DNA from: Paguma larvata
Taxonomy: Eukaryota > Chordata > Mammalia > Carnivora > Viverridae
DNA length: 64,000 nt
Assembly (NCBI GenBank): GCA_030068075.1
Contig: JAINVK010000882.1
Span: 558,001-622,000 of the forward strand
Direction: 5' to 3'
The position numbers were made by a program, and so were the translations under genes. The notes below the pieces were generated by a model, which saw only the letters and a program-made list of their open reading frames with translations, ran no database searches and was not told the DNA's origin. How positions within the stretch are numbered: position 1 is the first letter of the stretch; each line of letters begins with the position of its first letter. Positions 33,201 to 45,200 of this stretch are shown here, piece after piece.

Positions 33201-36200
33201 GGCCCAGACTGTCCCCTCCAGGGTTCACGTTCTTTCGAAACCTACGCTCCAGCGCCCCCGCTGCCCGAGCTCCTGACGCAGGGCCAGCGCCCCCCTGGGG
33301 ACCGGCGAGACAGAGTGGCCCCTTCCTCACAGAGGCAGGGAGCGGCGGGGTCCCTGGAGCGGGTGTCAAGGCTACAAAAGGGGCCGGGGACTCCGGGGCA
33401 GAGGTCGCAGACTGCGGGAAGTCCTAGACCCCCGCCCGGCACATCCCGGAACGCGGGCAGCGGCGGCGGGAGGGCTGGGGCCCGGGGGCCCTCACCTGAC
33501 CAGCCCGGTGGGCAGCGGCACTTGTAGTCGGTCAGCGTGAGCAGGTCACAGGTGCCGCCGTTGCGGCAGGGGTTGGCGAGGCAGGCGTTGTCGCGGGGCG
33601 TCAGGCAGAGGGGCCCGGAGAAGCCCAGGCGGCAGGTGCAGGCGTAGTCCACCAGGCCCCCGTGGTCCACCACGTGGCAGGTCCCGGCGTTCTTGCAGGG
33701 GGCGCTGAGGCAGGGGTTGGGCGCCTGGCATCGCTGGCCCGCGAAGGCCCCGCTGCAGCTGCGACAGACAGGCCAGAGCGGTTACTCCCACCGGCTCCCC
33801 GCCCGCCCGGCCGCGTCACTCAGCACCGGCGGGGGCCGTCCCGCAGCTGTCCCTGGGGAGCGCCAGCGGCCGTCAGACCTCCCCCCACCCCGGGCGGCAC
33901 GTCCTGGGACCAGACAGAGGTGGCGGTTGCACAACGCCACGGAACTGTGCGCTTTAAAGTGGTTAAGTTTCTATTAAATGAATTTCACCTCAATAAAAAA
34001 GAATGATTATGTTAATTGTGGCAGTGGGTTGGAGACGAGAAAGCTCGGTGGGCCGGGCCCGATTTCATAACCCTCCTGAGCGCCTGTGTGGCCACAGAGA
34101 AAGGGACGCACAGGCCCGCCGCCGTTCCCGGGGAGGGGTGCTCTCAGACCCTTTTGTTTTGGGGGCCGGTCGGCTCCTCCTCAAGCTGTTCGGTAACCAA
34201 CGCGCCTTATTTGGGTATTAAAGAGTTCACAGCTTTTTTCTCTCTTTTTCTTTTTTTAAAAATTTTTAACGTTTATTTTTGAGAGACAGAATCAGAGCAC
34301 AGGCAGGGCATGAACAGAGAGAGGGAGACACAGGATCCGAAGCAGGCTCCAGGCTCCGAGCTGTCAGCACAGAGCCCGACGCGGGGCCCAAACCCACGAA
34401 CCGCGAGATCATGATCTGAGCCTAAGTCGGACGCTTAGCCGACGGAGCCCCCCAGGTGCCCCCCAGCTTTTCTTCTCTCAATACCCGCGTGATCCACAGA
34501 CACGGGGCTGCAGACACAGCAGAGAGGCCCCCTTTGGGGTCTTGTCTGCCGGGAGCCCCACAGCGGGCACCCCACCCCCACCCACGCGCGGCGCTCGGAC
34601 ATGGCTTCCCCCTTCGGGATCAAGTCTACATCATCCGGGCAATGTCAGCTGGGAGCAGATAAGCCCATTTCCCAGCAAGAGAAACCAAAGGCACCAGGGG
34701 GAGCATCCTTCCCAGGCTCCTGGCGGGCCGGCCCGGGCTGGGGAGTGGGGGAGGGTGGGGATGAAGGTCACCACGTCCACTGGTGTGTGGCCCGCCCCAG
34801 AAGGTGCCGCTCAGGCTCCCACGGGAGCAGATGGACGGGGGAGGAAGGACGGTTCTCGTGGGTTCTCTGCCGGGACGGGGCTCAGCACCTGCCGCACCAC
34901 GCCAGGGCCCCCCTTGGCCACCTGTTGGTCCAGCTTCTAGAGCCTGAGCCATAGACTGCCCGTCGAGGCCACCCTGTGGCCTTGTACTCGAGGGAAAAGC
35001 TCAGAAGAGGCTCTGGGACCAGCCACGCATTGTTCTTCCCAGCGGCGAAGTCTCTGAGGCATATCGTGCCCCCGGCCCGCCCCCCCGCCCGCCTGGCCTG
35101 GGAAGGCAACCGGGAAGCTGCACCCACAGCCCCAGGCACCGGGTGGGCGGGGCCTCCTGTCCCTGGCAGAGGCGGGTGGGGGGGGCTGGTGGGGAACCTG
35201 GGGTCCCCGGAGGAAGAGGGCGCCCTCCCAAGCACGAAACCCCCCCCTCTTTCAGAGCCCACCCCACAGCAGTCACACGGGGACCCCTACCCTCAGCAGT
35301 CCTCGCTGCCCGCCCTCCTCCTGCCTGCCCCAGGGGCTGGAACCAAGCCTGCATGGGTGGGGTGGCCATCTGAGGGGCTGGGGTCTCGGGGTCTCTGCAG
35401 GCCTGGGAGGCAGCTGTCTCCCTGAAGGTTTTTCTTTGCGGCTACAGCTTGGGTGAGGCGGGCAAGGACAACACAAAATGGCCACTGGGGCCCACCATCT
35501 GTCGTCAGAAGCCAAAAGTCCCAAACCAACTGGCCTAAAGAAAACAAGTCGCCTCCGGGGCCCCAGGGCGGGAACTCAGGCCGGAGCAAGGTTCTTGCCC
35601 AGCCGGCTCGGGAAGGAGGCAGCAGGGCCGGCCGGCTCCTCTGAGAGGCACAGACCCCAGAAGCAGGTGCCCTCACCCCTGCACGGCTACACTCCAGGAG
35701 TCTGGGGAAGGGGCACTCGGATCCCGCGTGGCACTGTGGGCTCGGAGTGCAGCGATGGGGGATGGGGGGACAAGGCAGCGCCTCCCCCAACCGATCAATG
35801 CCCTCCATTGTCAGGCGGGAGCTGGCCACCGCTCACCGCTCGGAGAAAAGGCTCTTTTTTCTTTCCCAGCCACTGACGGAGCGGGCGGGCGGCGGGTACT
35901 GGATAGAGGGCGCTTGGTCATCAAAGCAGGGTGGGAGCCCGCCTTATCCGCACCACCCTCTCCTTCTCTGAGCCCTGCTGGCTCGAGGGGAGGGATGCCT
36001 TCGTGGTCCCAGGGGGGCGTCCCCGGGCTCCGCTGCCATCAGACCAAACCCTGACTTGTCAGGACGCCGGGCGTCCCCAGATGCACCGGAAGGCTCTGCC
36101 CCAACACACACTCCAGACCCTCCAGCCGCAGGACAATATCCCTGTGAACGGTCCCCCCACCTCCAGCCACCCGACCCCCGAGTGGGGACCCCCGTGGGAA

Positions 36201-39200
36201 GACTGTGGGAGAGCCCACCTGGACAGGTCACATCCTAGCCAATGGGGCTGGGTTATGCTGGGCCAGCAAGGGAAAATACGCCAATAAATCAGGCGTCGGT
36301 AGTGTGGACAAAGGCTGGCCGGGGAGCAGGTGCGCCTGTGGCCGGGGACGCGGGCGGCAGCTGCTCCCAGCCGGGCGCGGCGGGCCGCCAACGAGGGCGG
36401 GCGGGGCAGGAGCCAAGGCGGCTCCTCCGCGGGGGAACGCGGCCGCTGAGAGGGCCCATTGTCTGCCCTGCTCCTGCCCAGGCCGGGCAGACACCGCCGT
36501 GAAGGCATGCCGCCCAGCCCCACGGCCGCCATCCACCGTCGGCGCCCCCGCCACAGGCCAGGCAGGGCCGGGAGGGAGGGGCGGCTCCCGCAGATGGAAC
36601 AGTAGAGGCAGGTGCTTTGCGAAGTAGTGTGGGGTCCGAGGTACAACCAGGGCTTGGCCTGGAGCCTGAGCCAAGAGGAAGCACCAAGCCCGGCACAGCT
36701 CTGGGCCAGTCCTGAAGCCCATCCCTCCCCCCGCTGCCCCCAGCCCCGCTCTGGCCCTCTAGCTCGGGGCCAGCTGCGGCCAGGCCATCTCGTTCTCCTC
36801 TGCACCTGCGTGCGCCTCTCTCCCAACCTGGCCGTAACGCTGGGGCTTCCCAGGGACACACACCTGCGGCCCCCTCTGCTCCCACCCAGACTTCCCTGAG
36901 GGGGCAGGAGGGGCCCTGAGGCCCCTGCTTGGACGTGGCCAGTCTGTCTTCCATGCTGGCCCTGGGGGGTTAGTGCAAGCTCGGTGGGGCTGGGCACTGG
37001 GCTTGACGAGGAAGACCACACCCCACGCCTTCCTCCAGCGGGCCCAGCTCAGGGCCTCGAGTGACCTGAGCGACCCCTCCTGCCCGCCCCGTGCCCCTCC
37101 TGGAGGAAGCCACCCAGCGTTTGCTCCTCCACCTGCCTGTCCTCCCGCCCCGCAGGCTGCCTGGGGGTTCCGGGCCAGCCCAAGCAGCAGGGGAGTGACT
37201 CCAGGGGAAGGGCAGTGGAGGGGCCGCTAGGGGGCCGGGCTTCCGAGAGGAGCGCCAAATGGCTGCTGGACCCCCGCAGCCGCGACGCTTTGTTCCCGCC
37301 TCAATATTCCCACCCTGCTGCCCCCTCCCCGCCCGCCAGCGCTGCTCCGTAGAAATGCAAGTCCAGGGAGCATCCAGAGGCAGACGCCGCCCCGACCTTT
37401 CACCCTCTTTCACCCGGGACGAATTCTAAATTGCACTGTTTTCTTTCCTAAACTAAGCGGCCATCTGCCACCCCCAGGGGACAGATGACAGCTCCCTCTG
37501 CCCCCAAACTAGGAGAGAGGGAGGGACTAAGTAGTGAGAAGTGCTGTACTCAGTTCTGCCCTCAAGGAGTTTGTGTTCCAGGGGTGAGGACACCCCGGCC
37601 GGCTGGTGGGGGGCAGTGAGTGGCACCCCTCCTTCTGTCCCCAGGAGAGGGGCCTCCCGGGGGCACAGCTGAAATGTAGTTCAGTCAGAGGAATTTTGGG
37701 GGGCGAGGGGGTGGAGGCCTCCACCCCACTCTGCCTGCCGGGGCCTCAGTTTCCCATGAATGCAGCGGGGGTGGGGGTCAAGGGGACCTCCCGTGCCCCT
37801 CACCTGGCGACCCAACCGTCTGGGCAGAGGGGCCCCTAGGCAGCGCCGGGATTGATCTGCGCAGTATCCACTGTGTTCCTGGGAACAGGTTTACTGGACC
37901 AGCTGAGCTGGCGTGTTTGAGGCAATCTGTGGGGACATAAGGGCTTCCCCTGCAGAGCTGACCCACCCCGCGGGGACCTCTAGCACGCCTTGCCCGCCTC
38001 CCCCCCGACCCGGGCCGCCTGTGTCCTTACAGCAAGGAGCCACCTGGATGTAATCAGCCATCCCCTCCTTAACCAACGCCACCTGTGCTAAGCAGAAGCC
38101 CCCCCCCCCCCCAGGTGTGGCGGGGAAGTCCCCTCCGGGCCCACCTCCTGCCCAGGCCACTGTGCCGCTTCGTTTCCCCGGGCTCTTGAGGAGCAGGACG
38201 GGGGCTCTCTGCTCCTCACCAAACCCCTGCCCGAGAGCTGCCTGCTCCCAGGGAGGCCTGAGCAGGGCCGGGGGCGGGGGGGGGGTCCTGTCTGCCTGCC
38301 TGCAGCAGAATGCCGGCCAAGAAGCCCCCTCCCCGAATCGCCGCTGCTGCCCCTCCTTGAGCTTTCTACCCAGGAAGCGGACCAGCCTGGGCAGCTTGGC
38401 CAGGAGCTTCTGAGACCCTCGGCCTGGGAAGAAGAGAACCAGCCATGTCCCAGCCCCCTACAGGGAAGACTGAAGCCAGGACGGAAAGGCATCGGACCCT
38501 GGGGCCCCAGAGGTGGAGCCATGGGAAGGGGGCCGACGAGCCCAAGTCTTCCTCTGGGCAAACTTGGGGGCATTCCTGGGACCTCAGCCCCTCCTTAGGC
38601 AGAGGCCAGTCCAAGTCCCCCCCGCCCCATACCCCAGCAGGGAACCCCCGTCTTTCAGGAGGGATTGGCTCCTAAGTGCTGATTTGCTCACTGCCGGCAG
38701 TCGGGCAGCTCGGCAACCGCTGGGGGCCTTTCCCACTGGGAACCAGAGCTCAGCTCTGGGGAACGAAGCCCCCAGGAGAGGGGAGACCTGGGCCAAGTGG
38801 GAACTGGCCCCCTGCCCTGCCCCCCCAAGTCCCCAGGTTCCTCTCAGACGTGCAGGAGCTTTGTCCAGACACCTGTTGGCGGGTGGGGCTAGGGCTCGGG
38901 CAGGGCCTCCGCTGTGCTCACCGGCCCCTGCACCCCCCAGCCCTCTGCAGTCTCTCGGCTTCTACCCCTTTCTGCTTCGGCTCCCTCCCTGACTTGACCC
39001 GCAGTCAGAGGGCACAGGGTGAGGAGGGGTGGGTGTGGGGGGGAGGGGGGTGTGTGACTACAGCAGGGGGGCGCCCGGGGGGCTGGGGCTGCTCCCAGGG
39101 CCTTGGGGAGCAGCGAGGGCTCTTACTGACAGACCCGCACCCCACAGCAGCCCAGCACACGCAGCGGGGCCGGGGGGAGGGGGTGTGCAGCCTGCCCCAG

Positions 39201-42200
39201 CGGCCGAGGGCCCACAGGGCCCAGGCTTTCCGGCCCCAACAGCTGCTGACAGCGCTCCCGGCTCTTTGTCTTGGATCTTCTCCCCAGGCTGCGTCTCTGG
39301 ATGGTCTAAAATACGCTGGGAAGCGGAAGTGCAGGAACAGCCCGGCTTCCTTCCTCGGCTCTGGGGGGAAGCCCTTTGTGGGAGGACGAACCTGCCCTGG
39401 GAAGCCACCTTTCCCACCGCAGGGAAAACAATGCCCCCAAATGGCTCATTGTCCCCATGTCACTCAGAGCCACCCCACCCTCAACGTGGGAAGCGCAGCG
39501 GTCTGAAGGGAGGGAAAGGCCACGGGAGGGAAAGGCCGGTGGCGGTGGCTTCCTGAGCTGGGCCAGCAGCAGGGGGCAGAGGCGACCCAGGCCCACCCAT
39601 GGTGTGGGGCCAGGTGCTTGCAGGGCCAGCAAGCACAGGGTCCCCCGGGGTCATGAGAGAGCGCCATGGCTGTGAGGCACGTCAGGAAAAGTCTGCTACA
39701 TCGTCCCCCCCCCCGAGAAAATCCCCGCTCCCCCATCCCCCAAAAGACAGCCGCAAACTAGAGACAAGGTTGGAGCGTGTGTCCTCGCCCGGGTCTCCCA
39801 AACACCTGCGGCCCCCACCACAGCCCAGGGGGGCCTCTGCTCCCCACACCCGCACCCCCCGAGCGCTCAGATGCAGTGAAGGAATCGACAGGCTCGCGAG
39901 GCCACAGGGAGGGCTTAATCCGAGACTCGATTAATTAAGTCAGCAAGTGCAGGCTGAGCTCCACGCTCAGAAGCTCCGAAGCCAGAGAGGATTCTGGCAA
40001 CTTCCTGCCTCTGCTCCCAGCAGGTGCCATCTCAGGGGGTGTGGGGAGAGGAGACGGCTGCAATCCCGACCCCCAGCCGGCCAGGGCGAGCGCTCAAGGG
40101 GCACCTGAGCCCTGCACCCTGTGTCTTGCAAGGACACCGAGGACCCCCTCGAGTGGGCTCCAGGACGACGAAAGAGGACCCGTAATTAGATTCCCGGCTT
40201 CACCTCATGGGGTTCCCAAAATGGCCCCGAAGGTACACGCTGGGCCCATTTCACAGATGAGAAAACCAGGGCTGAGGCATTTGCCCACCGTACCACCTGG
40301 ACTTAAATGCAACTCTTAACCTCTCCTGCCACTGGGGGTGGCCAGGAGCCAGTCACCCAGGGCGGTCAGAGCAGGGCCGCCCCCCTAGAGGCAGCTAAGG
40401 GTCGGGCAGGAGCTCCGAGCATAGAGGAGGGAGGCTGTGTTTCCCCTGCACCCCACTGCCCTGCCCGGAGGCCTGGGCTTCCCCCCTGCCCACCTGACCT
40501 CCCCGGACCTGGAGGGGCCGCAGCACGCAAGGCATTCTTCCATCCATCGGCACAGGTGAAACACGAAACCCGGGGTGGGGGTGGGGTACGGGGGAGAGGT
40601 TGGGGAATCAGGAGGCCTCCCAGCCAGCTCGCGGGTGGGACTTCTCTGGGTCCCTGTCCAGCAGGAGTGCTGGTCACACCTGTGCTGGGCACCCCTGTGG
40701 CTTTCCTACCTGTCTATAGACACCGGATGACAGGGACGGAGCTCACACCCAGCCTGCCCCTTCTGCGCTCCACCGGGGCTCGGGCAGGGCCGGCCGCGGG
40801 CTGCCTCTGGCTAAGCCGTGGCATAGGCATATGCTCAGCCCTGGTCCCAAAGGTCACCGCCATCCTGCCCTGGTCACCAGCCCCTTTCTCTCTGGCCCTC
40901 TCTTCTCATTCTCGCCCACCGAGACCACCAGGCCCCACAACCCCCAGCCCCTGGCTATCACCCTGGGCCCAGCACCACCTCCAAGGGGTCCTGGGACACA
41001 GCAAATACCAGAGACAGAATCCAGCCAGTTGCACCAGGCCGGGGGTGGGGCCTGCACTGTCACCCTCTGGGGACGCCCGGGTGTCCTGGGACAGTTGGCA
41101 TGGGTCCGGGCCCTCTGGAGGGCTTTCCTCCCCTGCAGGGGTAGTGGGAGGCTCCTGGGCTGGGCTTGACCTTCTGCCCCAGTGCGACCTCACCCGAACG
41201 CTGGAGCAGGGCTGGTCTCTGGCAGAGCTTTCTGGACGAGACCTTGCGGCGCGAGGCAAGGGCTCCAGTACAGAGTAAACCTCGACCAACTTGCTCCGTC
41301 GGGGGAAGGGGGCGGCCGGCACACCGGACCAATCGGTACGAATACACACGGACACAAAGGGGCGCGACTTAGGATAGCCCCCCGCAGGCCGCGAGGACGG
41401 CACCTCCAGCGGCCCGCAACTATGTGGGATGCTTCACCCGGCTCGAGGTCCTGGAGGAAAGGACCAGGGAGGGGAGTGGGCAGCCCAAGGTCACAGAGCC
41501 CATGCGGTGGAAGGAAGCCTGTGCTGTTGATGGAGCCGCCGCCCCGGCCCCCTGGGAGCCCCGTGCTGAAACAGGGGAAAGCCCAGCACAGGGCAACCAG
41601 CGTAGAGGGCATCTCCCCACGGGCTGGAAGCCAGGCCTCCCAGAACCTGGAGCCGCCCACCTGCTCGGGCCTCCACTTCCGGCTCCGTGCCCACTCTCAT
41701 CGCCGGCCCAGGCCCGACTGAGCACAGCACAGGCACCAGCCGAGCACGGGCCCGGGGCCCCGGACCAGCAGCGGGGCAGGGGGGGTGGTGAGGCACCACC
41801 ACGCTCTGAGCCCCAGCCACACACAGATGCTGGGGCTCACAGCTGCACCTGGCCTCCCCGATCTGACCTGGCGCTCCACCAGCCAGGGCTGAGGCCGCCC
41901 TCATTCTGACCACTGGAGGGGGAAGTGAGGGGGGAAGTGAGGGGGAAGCCCCGCCCCGGGGGGGGGGGAGCCAGGACCGGCCAGGCCAACAGGTGGAGGA
42001 GCCCTCGGGTTGACCTGGAAGGCCCTCCCTGGAGGGAGGGGGAGACAGGGGCCCTGAGGGGCGGAAGTACGGCAGGACCCTCCCCACCGCCCAGTCTGAG
42101 CTCGGCATCTCTCTTACTAAAAAGCTGCTGAGAAAAATACACACACTCAAAACTCTGGCTTCTTCCCCAAATGTCTCATTTCCAGTAACTGTGTAGTTTC

Positions 42201-45200
42201 CGCTCGTCGACAAACCAACGCAGAGGAAATGGTGGGAGGCAGGTCCCCAGCCCCACGACAGGGCCCTGCTGCGAAGGCATGGAGGACCCTTCCAGAGGCC
42301 GCCAGCTGCTGCTCTCCCCGCCCACCCTGTCCTGCGGCGCCCCCCGGCACCCCCCCAACAGCCCGGCCCGGCTGCTGGGAGGCCTGCTGTGGCCCCGGCC
42401 TGGCCGCCCAGCTGGGCGTAAGCGGGGGCAAACTCCTCCCTGGGGGCCTGGAGCAGGCTTGTAACCCAGAGTCAACAGTTGTGGCCCCCTGGGCAGATGC
42501 CTGTGGCTCACGCTGTGACCCAGGCCGGGCCACGACCGTGGGGTGAAGACGGCAGGAGGCCGGCCCGGAAGGGTCCCCAGGGAAGGGAGCAGCTGAGGCC
42601 CCAAGGGAGCAACAGCTTCTTCCCAGCCTGGCCCGGCGACCCGTGTGGGTCCGAGAATTCTCAGGGTGGGTGGGCGGGGGTCTCATGCCCTGTGGCCACC
42701 TCTCAGACCATGACCATCGGCCTTGGCTCCCCCGTGGGGAGAGCGGTTTTCTCACCTGTGACAACAGACTGACGCGGGGACAGAGTGACGAGGGGACCAC
42801 TTTCCCAGCGTTAACGGAACCAATTGGAGCCCTGCCAGCCAGCCCATCGAGCCCCAGCCCCAGACCGCACAGCAAAGGTGGTAACGTGGCCACTTCCCTG
42901 GTGAAAATCTGAGACCACCCCCCAGCGTGAGGCCTGACCTCCCGCCAGCCAGCCAGGCTCCCGCCAGGCGCCCACCGGTCTCTGGGCAGCCCGTGCGGGT
43001 GGGGCCAGGTGAGTGGCCAGTGTCCTGTGGCTGAGGGACCCCACCTTGGCAGGGCGAGCTGTCCGGGAGAAGAGTCCAAAACAGCATCTGGGCCTGGCCT
43101 GATCCAGAGACACCCCAGCTCTGTGTGGGGCCCCCCAGCCCGGGACCCGGCAGGGGCTGGCAGCTGTATCTGAGGGACGCTCAGGTGTGGGAACTGCAGG
43201 GGTGGCCATCGAAGGCCAGGCTCTCCAGTGCACGCCTCCCACACGTCCCCCCTCCCCGCCCCGTCGCTCCCTCCCCCCCACACCCTCCAGCCCCACCGCC
43301 CCCACCAAGGCCTACTGGAGAGCAGAACTCCTTCCAGGAAGCTGGGAGCCCCAGACAGCTCCCACTGCTTAGGGGAGGGAAGCCCCAGGTCTGATCTCCA
43401 GAGAAGGCCCCCGGCCCAACGAAGGGCGGCAGAAGGGGCAGGCGGCCTGGTGGGCGAGGCCGGGCCTCTCAGAGGCGTCCACAGCCCACTCAGAGAAGCA
43501 GCTGTATCAGGGAGGGAGCAGGGAGAGGACAATGCTTAACCTAACTCACTTTAAGGTGTTAATGACAGACATCCTCGTCCCTGCTGACCCCTGCCCCCAG
43601 CTCAGGGGAAAGGGGAGAAAGCTGTTTGGGGGCCACCTTTGCCAGTGGGTACACGGTCAGAAGGGACCGTGTGACGGTGAAACACAGGTATTTCTGTCCC
43701 GGAGTTCCCCGGGGGTCTCGGAGAGGCACAGACAGTGACACCACCCCCTTCCCTCCCCCACCAAGGGGGAGGAGTCCAGATGCTAAGGAATCTGCCTGAC
43801 CGGGAGGGACCCTCTGTCAAGGGTCCCCAGCCCCCTCTGCTGCCCTGCAGGAGACACGGAGGCTCCCTTAGCCCAGAGGGCAGCATGTGAGGGTCCCATC
43901 TGTGTCTAAGAGCAAGGGGCCAGGCCCCCAGCCCTCTCTCACCTTGAATAGGGTTGAGGGCCGCCCCTGCCGGGGCCACCCCTGGAAAGTCGGCGCCGAC
44001 CCTGAGAGTCCGGGGAAAGATGTGCTCTCACCCCAGGGGGAAGACCGGGAGGCAGGCAGATGGTGGGGCCGGGGACCCCCCCTTGCCTCTCTGCCCCTCT
44101 GCTGGGGGTGTGCTGCCGAGGACCTGGGGCAGCCCCAGGCCCGCAGCAGACACGCCCTGAGGCTGTGTCCCGCACGAAACGGGATCAGGAGGCTGCTCTT
44201 CTCTCGCGGGCCGCTGTCTGTCCCACCACCTAGTCCTGAAACATCACATCCCGTCTCCTGTGCTCAGGCCCTGTGTCTGCCTTGTCCACTCCAGCTCATA
44301 GTAAGTGCTCAATAAAAACCTCCTCTTGCCCCGTCCCTGCAGCACCAGGCAGGGGGAGGGGGAGCCTGGAGGTCTCCAGCTCTGTGGCCCCGCGTGCTCC
44401 TCTGGGCCGGCCACTGCATGGCGGCTGGCGAGAGCCTGAGAAGGTGGGAGGCCAGGTTTTCCTGGGCGACGGCCCCAGCCCCGCGCAGAGAGGCGCCAGG
44501 CAGGAACGGCCACACCAGGGGCCTCTTCTCATGTGAACTGTCTGGGACGGGACAGGCCAGTCCAGAGACGGAGAGAAGGCTGGGGCTCGGCGGGGCCGGG
44601 GACCAGGAACACGGGATGCCCGTTTAGTGGGATCAGCCCTGGAGGAGGAGCACCCAGGGAGGCGGCGGGAGGAGGGTTTTTACTGAGCAATTAGTACGTG
44701 CCGGAGGTGGCAAGGTGGGCTCAGACCCCGAGTTCGGGAGAGGGCACGTGCAGGACCCAGACAGGCCACGGGAGTGGGGCAGTGGAGGGGGGCGGGGCAA
44801 AGCTTTGGAACCAGCCGGTGGTGGTCGCACCGCCTTGTGAATGTATTAAGGGCTCCTGAATTGTACACGTCGAGTGACTAAGACAACAAAATTTATGGTG
44901 TGTGTAACTGACCACCAAAACACCCACATGTATATCCATTCCGCCCCAAATCTATTTGCCAACCTACGTCCTCGGAGCAGGAGCAGGGGCAGGGTGGGGC
45001 GGGGCGAGGTCTCAAGAAGCCTGCCCAGGCTGTTTCGGAAAAGGGCCTTCCTCTGCCTGCGGGCCCCTTGCACCCAGAACACCTGTCAATCACTGCCCCC
45101 TCTGCAGGTCCCCCCCCCGGACCCCCCCCAAGGGTGGGCCAGGTGGTGAGAACACCGCAGTCTAGAGCTGGCCCCAGACTGGCAGCACCTGCCACGCAGC

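Noticed and set aside
42147..43532. 461-codon open frame on the minus strand in intron 2
   Set aside because: GC-rich DNA lacks stop codons by chance; the peptide is low-complexity Pro/Gly/Arg/Ser, matches no family I know and lies within an intron.
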